Source: CAYXZQ01 sp963717515
Lineage (GTDB): Archaea > Nanobdellota > Nanobdellia > Woesearchaeales > DSVV01
Direction: 5' to 3'
Length of the DNA: 64,000 nt
Assembly: GCA_963717515.1 (NCBI GenBank)
Contig: OY970338.1
Coordinates: 744,001 to 808,000 of the forward strand
Shown here: piece after piece, positions 17,801 to 24,818 of the stretch
Layout of the letters: each line of letters starts with the position of its first letter
Numbering within the stretch: position 1 is the first letter of the stretch
The notes under the pieces: generated by a model
Told to the model about the DNA's origin: nothing
Database searches by the model: none
What the model saw: the letters and a program-made list of their open reading frames with translations, nothing else
Translations under genes and position numbers: made by a program

Positions 17801-19135
17801 TGAACCTGATGGATCGACAGCAGTCACTCTCCATTGATAGGCTGTGTGATAATCAGTTATTGCAGTGGTAGGGACATTTACAGATAATACACCATCTGCA
17901 TCTTCACCTGAATCCAATATATTCCATACAGCACCATCAAAAAGCTCTACAGTCCAGTTCACCGAATCACTATCTGAATCTGATATGCCTACGTGGAGAG
18001 TAGGATTGAGAGCGATGCCATCTGCCCCGTCAGAAGGATTTTCACCGGTTATGACTGGAGCGAAATTGGATATGGGCTTATCTTCCTCGGAAGAGACGTC
18101 GTAGAATGAAGAAGGATCTTTCTGGTTAGTATATACAGCATGGATATAACCCTGCGACCTGGCAATGCTGGAAAGTCTAATCTCATCGAGCCTGCCTGTG
18201 AATGCCCTTCCAAGGGCTGACCTGTCCCCCATATACATTCCCTCATCTGGCCAGTTTAGGGTTGCAGACCCTGTTGCAGGGCTCCCTCCATCAACATAAA
18301 GTCTGGCTGTGCCACTGCTGAAAGTCCCTGCGACATAGTGCCATTGGTTTGTTGAACCGGGCAATGACAGATGAGTACCTCCCGCATAGAGCTGGAATGT
18401 CCCGTCGCCTGTATAATACTGCAGGAATGCTCCATTGCTGTTGCTGTCTCGCTGTGATATGATATATCCCCTTGAAGTCCCGGTGTTGACCCATGCCTCG
18501 AGAGTGAATTCATCTTCATTGTCATAAACCTGTGGGAGAACGACCCTGTCATCCGAACCGTCGAAGAGGTATCCGCCGTTCATGATGCCATCAACATCCT
18601 GGTTAACGCCGTTTGCAGCTGTGCCGTCATTGCTGTTTGATGTCGAGTCGATGACAGCGCCGGATGTCTCTTCAAGATGATGCACAGCCAGGTAACCTGT
18701 ATCCCAGACATCTTCCGGATCTTCCTGAGGCACGGCTTCAGGATTGCCATAGTACATGAATAAAATAGTATCTTCTGCAGAGGAGATATCGGCTTTAACC
18801 CAAGCGACCAGATGGCCGCTGTCATACGACTCTATCTCGTGGTCAAGCTTTGTCGTGCCATCAGAAGCAGTGAAGAAGATATCATGCCCGTCTGCAAGAG
18901 CGTTTGAGCTGAGATCCTCATCATCCAGATCGATAAGGACAGGGAAGCTTGAGATGCTCTCCTCAACAAGATCATGGTCTATAGTAACTGTCTTCCTGAA
19001 ATCCCAGTCATCATCATCCCAGTCTGCTGCCAGGACCGAGCTGCCGCTAAGGAATACCAACAGCATGAAGGAAACACACAGAAATATCCTCAAAATTGCA
19101 TACTTATCCCAAGTTGATTCTTTGATTTCCATCAT
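8855..19135 (-). CDS. Giant modular surface protein with nested GATase-II domain
   Basis: This 3426-residue exported protein has a signal peptide ending VLA-A near residue 36. Domains in order: DUF2341 (about 40-135), LamG jellyroll (150-330), three Ig/FN3-like repeats (345-668), an FG-GAP/VCBS beta-propeller (671-1090) and two more Ig-like repeats. Next is a second DUF2341 interrupted by a class II glutamine amidotransferase domain (about 1319-1578). After it come a second LamG (1680-1886), metal-binding repeats of the DxDxDG...DCDD...DNDCDG type, two more jellyroll-like regions, three Ig-like repeats (nt 11075-10165), a type I dockerin (about 3178-3240) and more metal-binding repeats. No C-terminal membrane helix or sorting signal is visible. 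GGAGGG seven bases before the ATG supports the start. It is probably a calcium-stabilised adhesin or carbohydrate-binding protein. The first 1090 residues are paralogous to the next gene. Confidence 0.9.
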   Translation of the reverse strand: MMEIKESTWDKYAILRIFLCVSFMLLVFLSGSSVLAADWDDDDWDFRKTVTIDHDLVEESISSFPVLIDLDDEDLSSNALADGHDIFFTASDGTTKLDHEIESYDSGHLVAWVKADISSAEDTILFMYYGNPEAVPQEDPEDVWDTGYLAVHHLEETSGAVIDSTSNSNDGTAANGVNQDVDGIMNGGYLFDGSDDRVVLPQVYDNEDEFTLEAWVNTGTSRGYIISQRDSNSNGAFLQYYTGDGTFQLYAGGTHLSLPGSTNQWHYVAGTFSSGTARLYVDGGSPATGSATLNWPDEGMYMGDRSALGRAFTGRLDEIRLSSIARSQGYIHAVYTNQKDPSSFYDVSSEEDKPISNFAPVITGENPSDGADGIALNPTLHVGISDSDSDSVNWTVELFDGAVWNILDSGEDADGVLSVNVPTTAITDYHTAYQWRVTAVDPSGSGLKTIESYSFTTRYEENTPPTIDDPSPADSLQDVLLSPYLEADIHDQDGDAVDWTIRLFNGATWDILDSGTDPDGDISVSVHATAITAYDTVYQWKVTASDPAGSGSVSEKVYSFRTTEENNLAPVIDNPDPVDSITGVQLNPVLEADISDPEGNPVDWSVELYYSGSWHMLGSGTEPDGVLSVNVLTTTVTSYNAQYQWRVSASDLAGSGETTTETYSFRTRSAELLTLKWSRDVVNTNKEIMPVMGDIDDDGVQEIVFNSDTSIYALDGRTGAIEWSVGGSHGKAPELVDIDNDGVPEVLYAVTGPYVRALDGQGHTIWTSDRLSGDGFPVYPIVAYDVDLDGYPEIYVTTEDTNPSTYSGNINDYDGAITKLDHNGHIQASQWILHPCWGGPSLADVDFDGKYEVYVGDRADGSIGNLPATGVSAYDALTLEPLWYRQDIHHSSPIPVLADVLGDKNLEVIAAKIVSNGPMVLDSLTGETLKDYSNRHLPAHGTGAVYDIDQDGNKEIILSTGYPEETATKDIVVFDLVDGTSDFHPTFDYHAAWPPTVGDVTGDGKMEILAGMGDQGSSKGFPLLIYDSDFNLIETVNTNIGQQMPPRLYDVDSDGLFEVVLAGKIGTILVYDTNSPVPDPAPRTWVQRYSELRQGAAEYVIPGQMEPIINEESPINGSVNVDANPVLSVNIIDLQLDKMDIVFSTDATGSWQDVEIFSNVGNGIYHYDPSDMGLMGRMYHWRVTATDSGNHTTSKTYWFKTVSGAPVISDDDPEDGSIGIPVTLSELSFIITDNEGDLLDYSVTTSPSIGSASATGVPGGTYTVPVSGLQPNTKYTWDVTATDGVETAHASFGFTTEFDLSGWKYRKTLTVNDQTDDNCRIYAALGDDLPDGLLQEQLIDDPDSIKNLARYSGDNLDGWGIGYYPEYGTTDLLSRGATRAYNDPGYDLVVGEIDQSEPKITLAHVRKCTSGCCDRDGETIDDPHPFEKTMDGKTWTFIHNGGISVSIGKSLIGSEYLAEHPLDCSNVCADNQNCDSEIYMTLILKHIEENDGNVMNGIVSALHELIDNGGDTSGLNFVLSDGDKMWAFRRHSLDTHTLYYQYNEAQGYSLVASQPPEGVQGEWIAMDDYELAEFSADRNPVIVNINSYEPVQELHDFPVLIDFTDQDLADKAQPDGDDILFTDQDDNVLDFEIESFDSGHVVAWVKVPMMYCDQEVAIDMYYGNEMTDGLQSPEEVWDSDYVVVQHLEERSGTSFDSTSYDNDGTPEGGVIQDDSGKIDGADSFPGVDEYIAIPDSGEVDGGGAWTEMTMEAWVRSGIDHQDTTNIIGKRDSSTTGSYQLGFDSGGNNQIFCGYYVNSYTETSYSDSPILTTGDWYHLVCTYSTGEGIHLYINGQLEATNPSAAGLVDDTDSPLYIGARGDDGHVHRFVNGDLDEVRISKVSRDSGTCYIQKSFMNQNDPAGFIRIGDEVSLSDISMSGEYPDNNAVEVEFNPTLSIYVEHALGTPMDIIFEADNGGWHEVMTYSGVGDGTYTAPMTGMDGFGTDYHWRVTVDDGNDTVMHNYMFTTTIQVVCEDIDGDGFNATSISCPASNDCDDSNPLINPLAIDVCDGFDNNCDGTYDEGCLITDPYFDASSDSADLRDDEAGQQDWYESRDDDPLILTLDTSELSGNAGKKAGLSNNANSHNAYLTQELKDPQTGKFNMSFMILVDSIEDNADYDRTAHFYLGDDSVSSSNPPTGTSNERFLSLAFYDSTPGDSGDDLVLKAREASSQSWSSTPDWTDVASGLEYDRWYDLMIDVDVAGGTYDVYINEELAADDLSVYDGFASGSATHISFVGDSDARGVFFVDDVISPAHPITCIDSDSDGYYSNGGVCGARDCDDSDGDVYPGATEACNGVDTDCDGLIDKTLVSSTETVLLDDGFEGSPWDANWNESVHNWLQDSTRYDGSYSAHTTNNNEGLFTSNGLDMSDASAVDVSFWLRHGFGTSSSNLVLSYYDGSDFNQIATLGAYGSNNAWTQYTESITDSSYFVPDFMMQFNSNMANNRHIYIDGVKISKSVDQIDDACFVPECSEGESRSCGSDIGECQSGIEYCVDGLWSGICEGEVLPAVDDATCDGADDDCDGTADEDYMADDTCFLQGVCSAGNVASSCDAGEETACSTGTPVTEICDGLDNDCDGPVDEELIAPSCAKQDGVCSGSTETCAGINGWLDCVDADYLAYDSDYENSEATCSDSLDNDCNGFSDEDDANCQSNIPVINLISPIGYEEWSGMKVISWTTTDDDPSIVKIELSANSGSVWTTLEEATPDDGSYTFDTSSVADGMNYRVRVTPTDSATNTGAFDESQDDFFIDNNAPVVVISSPDGDEFLSWTQEITWTTTDNNPTKVQVELSENNGGAWTTLGNNVPDTGSFSWDTTLYTDSSSNLIRVTVSDVVGNTGTDTSATTFTTDNTWPKVSVTSPNGGEILSGMSSITWTTIEDNPDIAMIELSQDNGASWSTIISSTPDDGSYTWDTTTVPDGDENLIRVTAIDKVSSPGSDQSDNTFTIDNIVEDISYYCDEDEDNFISSAVSGTCNGLNCVPLGCTETQGDDCDDSDDDVNPGADDSVCNGVDEDCSGSADDNYEPDDSCFLPGVCSADNVASSCDNGVETSCATGSPTGSDVDCDGIDEDCSGIADDNYVPDESCFLQGMCSAENTASSCDDGVETYCETGTPAEEVCDNGLDDDCDGDTDTEDSDCSPVPCAGADVDGDGVVDFTDLSMVVDNWGTTGCDESNDHCDGTDINQDGTVNMYDLHFVVEYWERDDCIGCMDEDLDGYDAPSTWCLSGNDCDDDNESINPGMSEACDNVDNDCDASSSDGSDEAWFSMSCDGTDTDLCEEGVYGCTAGVQTCSDNDAEDDLDTCNNVDDDCNPATPDGSDELWLGLICDGTDSDLCLEGFYGCSLGQQSCSDVSGDNVEICDNGIDDDCNGIVDTDCAGPEGGDYINEETP

Positions 19136-19266
19136 GTTGATTCCCTCCTGGCAGAATGTCTTTGTTTAGAGGTCAAAATAGGGAATAAAGAATTGATATG
19201 TCCAAAACATAACAATAGTCTAATTTTTCCCCCCAAACGATTTCAGTAAAAAAAGGGAATCAGATG

Positions 19267-19280
19267 GTTTATTTAAACAT
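19267..19280 (-). promoter_or_regulatory. BRE and TATA box of the giant surface-protein gene
   Basis: Minus-strand ATGTTTAAATAAAC is preceded by ACCGAA. The PEF-CTERM gene has a matching arrangement. It predicts a leader of about 110 nt before the ATG at 19135. The rest of 19136-19404 holds no gene; a minus-strand T-run near 19386-19394 may terminate the paralogue transcript. Confidence 0.5.
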
Positions 19281-19404
19281 TTCGGTCAAGTCACTTTTAG
19301 AAAGTAGTTAAATATAGAAAAACATACTATCAAATCATGAGGAACAGGAAATCGATGAACAATTGAGAAATAAAGTTAAAAAGAAAGAAAAAAATTCTGC
19401 AGTC

Positions 19405-22400
19405 CTATGCATGACCTACAGGCATCGGCGTGTACAAAGGCACGTTTTCCCTCTGCTCATTGTACCTCTGCACCCATGTCCTTGGTGCCGGTTTAGGTAC
19501 TGGCGTGTTGGTGTCATAGACAGCTATTCCGCCCTTGTGACCTGCGAGCACGAGCTCGTATTTCCCGTCGCCATCGACATCGAACATCTTTGCAGAGATT
19601 ATCTCCCCTATTGTCAGGTCGATCCTCTCTATCGGGTTGTAGTTCTTGTCGTATATGAGCAGAGGAGAATTCCTGCTGCTTCCCTGGTCCCCCATGGTTG
19701 CTAGGATCTCCATGTTGCCATCGTTGTCCACATCGCCGACTGAAGGCGACCATGCCTCATGTATGTCGAATGTCGGCCTGAATTTCACTTCCCCTGTAAC
19801 AAGGTCGAATACGACAAAATCAGCAGGTGCATTATTCTCAGGATAACCTGTGGATAATAGCACTTCCTTGTCCCCATCCTGATCGATGTCATAGACAGTT
19901 CCCTCGCCGTGCTGCGATATGTGCCTGTTGCTGTAATCGAGGATGTTCTCCCCGGTCATTGCATTAAGGACCATCGGGCCGTTGCTGACAATCATACCTG
20001 CTACTACCTCAAGGTCTGAATCGCCAACGACATCTGAGAGCACCGGAATCGGGCTGCTTGAGTGGATGTCTTTTCTCATCCAGAGCAGATTCATTGTCAA
20101 TGCATCATAACCTGTGACACCAGTCGCAGGAAGGTTGCCAATAGAGCCGTCCCTCCTATCGCCCACATACACTTCTATCTTTCCGTCATGGTTCACGTCA
20201 GCCAGTGAGATTCCTCCCCAGCATGGATGAAGAAGCCATGAAGAAGCCATGATGTGGCCATTGTGGTCAAGCTTGGTTATTGCTCCATTGTAATCATTGA
20301 TGTTACCATCATATGGAGACGGGCTTGTATCCTCTGTTGCGACGAAGATCTCAGGATAGCCATCGCCATCGACATCAGCTGCAGCTATAGGCGTAATTGG
20401 AAAGCCGTTACCGCTCAGCCTGTCGCTTGTCCAGATAGTGTGTCCATTGCCGTCAAGAGCCCTTACATAAGGGCCTGAGACTGCATAGAGGACTTCAGGT
20501 ATGCCATCATTGTTGATGTCAACAAGCTCCGGCACCTTGCCGTGGCTTCCGCCTGCACTCCATTCAATTGCACCAGTCTTGCCGTTAAGGGCATATATCT
20601 GGTCTGCGCTGTTGAAGACAACATCCTGAACACCGTCATTGTTGATATCGCCCATGACAGGGAATATCTCCTTGTTGTCATTTGGAACGCTCCGTGTCCA
20701 CTTGAGCGAAAGCATGGCAGATGACCTTGTCCTGAAACTGTACGTCTCAGTCGTAGTCTCGCCGCTTCCTGTGTCAGTTGCTGTGACTCTCCACTGGTAG
20801 ACTGTGTTGTAGCTTGATGCATCTGATGCAAGGCCGTAAACCCATGTCCCCTGCTTGTTCAGGGTTCCTGAGTTAAGCACATTCCAACTGCCGCCTGAGT
20901 AGAACTCTACGGTCCAGTCGAATGAATCACCTTCCGGGTCTGTAATCCTTGCCTCAAGGTAAGGATCACGCGATATGCCTACTGCACTATCAGTAGGAGA
21001 TATTGCATCTATTACCGGAGGTGAATTTGCTGAAGGATCAGCCATTGTCCTGAAGCTGTAAGCCTCGGTTGTCGTGATGCCGCTTCCTGACGGGTCTTTT
21101 GCTGTGACCCTCCACTGATAGACTGTATTATATGCTGTAACAGTCGTAGTGGATGCGCTGACAGATACGACTCCGTCTGCCTCTGTGCCTGAATTGAGCA
21201 CATCCCATGTAGCTCCGTTGTAGAGCTCGACTGTCCAGTCCACTGAATCACCATCTGAATCTGAGATGTCTGCACTGAGAGTCGGGTTGAGGCTAACGCC
21301 TGTTGCGCTGTCTGAAGGAGCCTCATTCGTCACTCCAGGTTGTGAATTGGTAGGAGGCAATACTGAATTTTCCTCCTGTGTGCCTACATCATAGAATGAT
21401 GAAGGGTTGTTCTGGTTGTTGTAAGAAGTCAGGACATAACCTGTGCTCCTTGCCACCCCTGAAAGCCTTACTTCATCCAGGGTCCCTGAAAGTGCCCTGT
21501 TAAGAGCTACCCTGTCACCAAAATAGGTATTTAACCCCGGCCATGAAAGGGTTGTCGAGACGCTTGCAGGAGCATCATCATCTACATAAAGGCTTGCGAT
21601 GCCGCTTCCGAAACTTCCGACAACATAATGCCAGGCATCTGTAGTTGAAGGAACAGAAACATATGCACCGTCAACATACATCTGGAAAGAATCATCACCA
21701 TTATAGAACTGTATGAACGGTCCTATCTTGTATGCATCCCTTTGCAAGACGAGATATCCCTGCTTGTCATTTGTATTGACCCAGGCCTCAAATGTGAACC
21801 CTGGCTCTGCGCTGTACACCTGTGGAAGGATAACCCTGCCATCGACGCCATTAAAAAGATAACCATTGTCTATCTTGCCTGCTGCACTCTGGTCAACACC
21901 GCCTGATACTGCCCCGTCATTGCCATTTGAAGTTGAATCAAAGACAGTCCCTGAAGTCTCCTCGAAATGCTGGACAGAGAGATAGTCTGAGTCCCAAACA
22001 GCTTCCGGGTTCTCCTGGCTTGATGCTGCCGGATTGCCGTAGTACATATATAATATTGTATCGCTGGATGATGACAGGTCAGTCTTGACCCATGCGACCA
22101 GATTGCCGCTGTCATATGACTCTATCTCATGGGCAAGCTTTGTCGTGCCGTCAGAAGCAGTGAACAGGATATCATCCCCGTCTGCCTGCGCATCGGCAGC
22201 TAGCTCTGAATCGGTAAGATCAACCAATACCGGAAAATCATTCAGATTGCTGTCAACCTTTGTATGATCTATGACAATCTCTTTTCTGTACTGCCAGTCG
22301 CCAAAACCCCAGTCGGCTGCAAGTACGCTGCTCATGCTGAGCGATACAATCATCAGAAGGACGACTGATATCAATGCCCTTCTTGCTATCCACACCGTGG

Positions 22401-22428
22401 ACCTGCTTTCTCCATTATCGTTAACCAT
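19405..22428 (-). CDS. DUF2341/LamG/beta-propeller surface protein, paralogue of the giant
   Basis: This exported protein of about 1007 residues has a signal peptide ending VLA-A, then DUF2341, a LamG jellyroll and two Ig-like repeats. An FG-GAP/VCBS propeller follows, rich in D-x-D-x-D-G loops (for example DINNDG, DVDGDG). It ends with a short tail after RTWVQRY. The order and many sentence-long stretches match the N-terminal third of the giant protein, so the two arose by duplication. An ATG pair at 22446 is upstream in frame, but GGAGGTAA lies seven bases before the ATG at 22428, which I take as the start. There is no C-terminal anchor. It is a likely adhesin or glycan-binding protein; the partner is unknown. 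Confidence 0.88.
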   Translation of the reverse strand: MVNDNGESRSTVWIARRALISVVLLMIVSLSMSSVLAADWGFGDWQYRKEIVIDHTKVDSNLNDFPVLVDLTDSELAADAQADGDDILFTASDGTTKLAHEIESYDSGNLVAWVKTDLSSSSDTILYMYYGNPAASSQENPEAVWDSDYLSVQHFEETSGTVFDSTSNGNDGAVSGGVDQSAAGKIDNGYLFNGVDGRVILPQVYSAEPGFTFEAWVNTNDKQGYLVLQRDAYKIGPFIQFYNGDDSFQMYVDGAYVSVPSTTDAWHYVVGSFGSGIASLYVDDDAPASVSTTLSWPGLNTYFGDRVALNRALSGTLDEVRLSGVARSTGYVLTSYNNQNNPSSFYDVGTQEENSVLPPTNSQPGVTNEAPSDSATGVSLNPTLSADISDSDGDSVDWTVELYNGATWDVLNSGTEADGVVSVSASTTTVTAYNTVYQWRVTAKDPSGSGITTTEAYSFRTMADPSANSPPVIDAISPTDSAVGISRDPYLEARITDPEGDSFDWTVEFYSGGSWNVLNSGTLNKQGTWVYGLASDASSYNTVYQWRVTATDTGSGETTTETYSFRTRSSAMLSLKWTRSVPNDNKEIFPVMGDINNDGVQDVVFNSADQIYALNGKTGAIEWSAGGSHGKVPELVDINNDGIPEVLYAVSGPYVRALDGNGHTIWTSDRLSGNGFPITPIAAADVDGDGYPEIFVATEDTSPSPYDGNINDYNGAITKLDHNGHIMASSWLLHPCWGGISLADVNHDGKIEVYVGDRRDGSIGNLPATGVTGYDALTMNLLWMRKDIHSSSPIPVLSDVVGDSDLEVVAGMIVSNGPMVLNAMTGENILDYSNRHISQHGEGTVYDIDQDGDKEVLLSTGYPENNAPADFVVFDLVTGEVKFRPTFDIHEAWSPSVGDVDNDGNMEILATMGDQGSSRNSPLLIYDKNYNPIERIDLTIGEIISAKMFDVDGDGKYELVLAGHKGGIAVYDTNTPVPKPAPRTWVQRYNEQRENVPLYTPMPVGHA

Positions 22429-22486
22429 TGTGGTTACCTCCATCATGTTTATTTTTAAAACAATGAATATTCAAAATGAAATTTAA

Positions 22487-22498
22487 AAATATATAAAT
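22487..22498 (-). promoter_or_regulatory. TATA box of the 1007-aa surface-protein gene
   Basis: Minus-strand ATTTATATATT is followed by a leader of about 40 nt that contains the GGAGGT ribosome-binding site before 22428. Confidence 0.55.
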
Positions 22499-22500
22499 GT

Positions 22501-23163
22501 TTAGTCCTTTCTCAGGATTGCCAGTCCCAGGCTTCCTCCGAGAATTACAAGCGCAAGAGTGATGGTTGAAAACTCTGGCACGCCAGATGACGGGACGTTC
22601 TTAAGTATGCTGCTTCCTCCTGAAACCCTCTTTACAGGTTTTCTCATGAGGGTCACTTCGTCAGTGAACGACTGTATCCCGTTGTATTCTACCATGACCT
22701 TATGCATATGACCGTTTGCGCACTTCATGCTGACATCAAAGTCAAAGCTTCCATCGTTTGAAGTGACATCTGCATTATCTGTTATGGCCTTGCCATCGCA
22801 GAACTCGACTACATTGAGCCCCTGGAGAGGCTCGCCTGTCTGGGAATCAACAACCGTGCCCCTAAATGCCATACTGTTTCCAGAATAGTAGTATTTATCA
22901 TCACTGATTCTTGCCTTAGACACTGCCGGACCCAGCCCGACATCAGCCTGGACATCAGAAATCTCTTCTGGCTGACCATCGGACAAATTGGCCTGGACTG
23001 TCTCCTGCGGCACTGTTTGTTCAGGCGCAGAAAAAGCCACACTGTCAGGTTCTGCTGTAAAGCTAACATTGTCCTGCGCATTACCAATCTTGTTGAGATA
23101 CAGCAAGAATGATGCTGCGACTAATATCAATATGATTACTATTGTGATCTTTTTCATTTTCAC
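22501..23163 (-). CDS. PEF-CTERM surface protein, archaeosortase substrate
   Basis: This 220-residue protein has an N-terminal signal or anchor (KKITIVIILILVAASFLLYL). An acidic, proline/glutamine-rich spacer leads to an Ig-like domain (about 90-175) with the SQTGEPLQGLNVV turn typical of carboxypeptidase-regulatory-like folds. The C-terminus is P-E-F at 196-198, a hydrophobic helix, then R-K-D. That tripartite end is the PEF-CTERM sorting signal recognised by archaeosortases. A matching archaeosortase lies about 1.7 kb upstream on the same strand. After cleavage near PEF the protein is probably attached to a lipid. It has its own promoter and a leader hairpin. It is the only protein in the window with this tail. 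Confidence 0.85.
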   Translation of the reverse strand: MKMKKITIVIILILVAASFLLYLNKIGNAQDNVSFTAEPDSVAFSAPEQTVPQETVQANLSDGQPEEISDVQADVGLGPAVSKARISDDKYYYSGNSMAFRGTVVDSQTGEPLQGLNVVEFCDGKAITDNADVTSNDGSFDFDVSMKCANGHMHKVMVEYNGIQSFTDEVTLMRKPVKRVSGGSSILKNVPSSGVPEFSTITLALVILGGSLGLAILRKD

Positions 23164-23175
23164 ATACCCCCTTTA

Positions 23176-23197
23176 GGTAATTTACTCCCTAATTACC
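23176..23197 (-). promoter_or_regulatory. Leader hairpin in front of the PEF-CTERM gene
   Basis: GGTAATT and AATTACC form a perfect 7-bp stem with an 8-nt loop, between the TATA box and the purine-rich AAAGGGGGT ribosome-binding site. It could regulate translation; that is inference. Confidence 0.4.
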
Positions 23198-23235
23198 AAT
23201 AATATCTGATGATTTAGGCATGGTATTACGAGCCC

Positions 23236-23252
23236 ATATATAAATGTTTCGG
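23236..23252 (-). promoter_or_regulatory. BRE and TATA box of the PEF-CTERM gene
   Basis: Minus-strand ACCGAAACATTTATATA is a strong BRE-TATA match and predicts a leader of about 50-55 nt. The promoter of the giant protein carries the same ACCGAA element. Confidence 0.65.
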
Positions 23253-23406
23253 TTTTATTTACTTCAACCGAGTGATTAAAAATGATAATATCCTTATTAT
23301 CCCTGCTAAAAGATGTACTCCCCATTAATGATATACAGTTGTGTTTAACATGTTAGTTAAACATATATATAAAGCTTTCCCTTTTGATTAAGCCAAACCC
23401 TTAATC
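23250..23406. repeat. Cluster of perfect inverted repeats in a gene-free stretch
   Basis: The 307-base gap between the PEF-CTERM gene and wbaP contains no gene. It holds CGGTT/AACCG (23250-23270), GATAATA/TATTATC with a 4-base spacer (23284-23301), TGTTTAAC/GTTAAACA with a 6-base spacer (23342-23363), and GATTAAG/CTTAATC with a 7-base spacer (23386-23406). TATA-like sequences lie beside the last two. They are candidate operators or small-RNA hairpins. Confidence 0.55.
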
Positions 23407-23469
23407 TCCGAGTGAAAGGTTGAATCTCCAAGAATATATTACTTATAAACCCCGATTTCACTTACATTG

Positions 23470-24798
23470 CTAATATCTGCCCCTGCTCGTGATTATTGAG
23501 GGGATTGTCTTCAGTATTATCGAGATATCGAGGAAAAAAGACATGTGCTTAATATAATAGATATCATATAGGACTGCCTTGTCAAAATTTACTTCATGCC
23601 TGCCGCTAACCTGCCATAGCCCGGTCAGCCCCGGCTTTACCCTGAATCTTGCCATCCGCCATCCCTTGAAATTCTCAAGCTCTATCTGAAGATGTGGCCG
23701 TGGGCCCACAATCGACATGTCTCCCATGAATATGTTGATGAGCTGGGGAAGCTCGTCTATGCATGTCCTGCGGAGGAATTTTCCGAATTTAGTCACCCTT
23801 GGATCGTCCTTGAGCTTGAAGAGACCCTCAACTTCGCTGTCCAAATCTCTCTTCTTCTTATCAGCCCCCACTATCATGGATCGGAACTTATAGAGCCGGA
23901 AGGGCTTCAGGTCCCTTCCCAGGCGCTCATGCCTGAAAAATACTGGTCCGGGCATTGTTATCTTTATGACTGCGGCAATGACCAGGAATGGGATGGCAAG
24001 GACCAATAGCGCAATCCCTGATAGGAGCAGATCCATGGCCCTCTTCAGAAGCTTATACCTGAGATCTATCCTGGATGGGGATATGTTTATTATAGGATAG
24101 TCCTTGAACTCATCGAATGCTACCGGATCGATAACCAGGTTCAAAACTGACGAGACAATCTTCCAGTTGATAGTATCATTCTCCATGATGATATTCAACA
24201 GATTATCATCGATATGCTCTTTGGTCAAAAAGACGATATCCGCTTTATTGAGGTTTTTCTTGAGTTCAGCAAGGCTGTCTGTCGAGCCCAGGAGTTCATA
24301 TCCCAGGGATTCATTCTCCTTGATCTTCTCCACAAGGTCCCTGTTGTCGCTCCCGTAGAACAGCACTCTCTTCCTATCATGGCCAAGCTTCCTGAAAAAA
24401 TGGATGAGACCGTAGAGGATGTACCTGCCAAGAGATGTGAATATCAAGGTTGAGACGAGAGTGAAAGAGATTGTCAGGAACAGCCATCCATCCCCCGGAT
24501 CGAACATTATCAGGAAGACCAGATCGACAAAATAAGTGATGAACACTGAATAGAGTATGCCCATGAAATCATTGTCATCAAAAAGCGACCTCTTGTCCTT
24601 GTAAAGCTTATATGCAGAATAATTGATTATGAGGATCAGCAGGGTGAAGAGGAAAAACCGGGCATAGAAGAAGTCTGAAAGGTCTATGAAGAATATTGAC
24701 GATGCGATGAGCACTGAGAGGAAATACATCAGGACGTCTGAGAAGTACAAGGAGAAGAAAAAGAAGTATTTTTTCCCCTGAAGTATCTTTTCTGCCAT
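23470..24798 (-). CDS. WbaP/WcaJ-like polyprenyl-phosphate sugar-1-phosphate transferase
   Basis: This 442-residue enzyme probably starts the repeat unit by moving a sugar-1-phosphate from a nucleotide sugar to a polyprenyl phosphate carrier. It has four N-terminal membrane helices (about 11-124), a Rossmann-like segment (138-240), one further membrane-embedded helix (256-280) and the catalytic PglC-like domain. In the latter, GPVFFRHERLGRD, YKFRSM, DELPQ near 348, VGPRPH and KPGLTGLWQVSGR are all intact. It is the last gene of the exopolysaccharide operon but also has its own TATA box (24823-24835) about 30 bases before the ATG. The sugar specificity cannot be read from sequence. Confidence 0.9.
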   Translation of the reverse strand: MAEKILQGKKYFFFFSLYFSDVLMYFLSVLIASSIFFIDLSDFFYARFFLFTLLILIINYSAYKLYKDKRSLFDDNDFMGILYSVFITYFVDLVFLIMFDPGDGWLFLTISFTLVSTLIFTSLGRYILYGLIHFFRKLGHDRKRVLFYGSDNRDLVEKIKENESLGYELLGSTDSLAELKKNLNKADIVFLTKEHIDDNLLNIIMENDTINWKIVSSVLNLVIDPVAFDEFKDYPIINISPSRIDLRYKLLKRAMDLLLSGIALLVLAIPFLVIAAVIKITMPGPVFFRHERLGRDLKPFRLYKFRSMIVGADKKKRDLDSEVEGLFKLKDDPRVTKFGKFLRRTCIDELPQLINIFMGDMSIVGPRPHLQIELENFKGWRMARFRVKPGLTGLWQVSGRHEVNFDKAVLYDIYYIKHMSFFLDISIILKTIPSIITSRGRY

Positions 24799-24818
24799 TC
24801 TGTATCAGTATATCAATA

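Noticed and set aside
8855..23163. Insertion sequence or transposon as the cause of the surface-protein duplication
   Set aside because: No transposase, terminal inverted repeats or target-site duplications were seen around the two paralogues.
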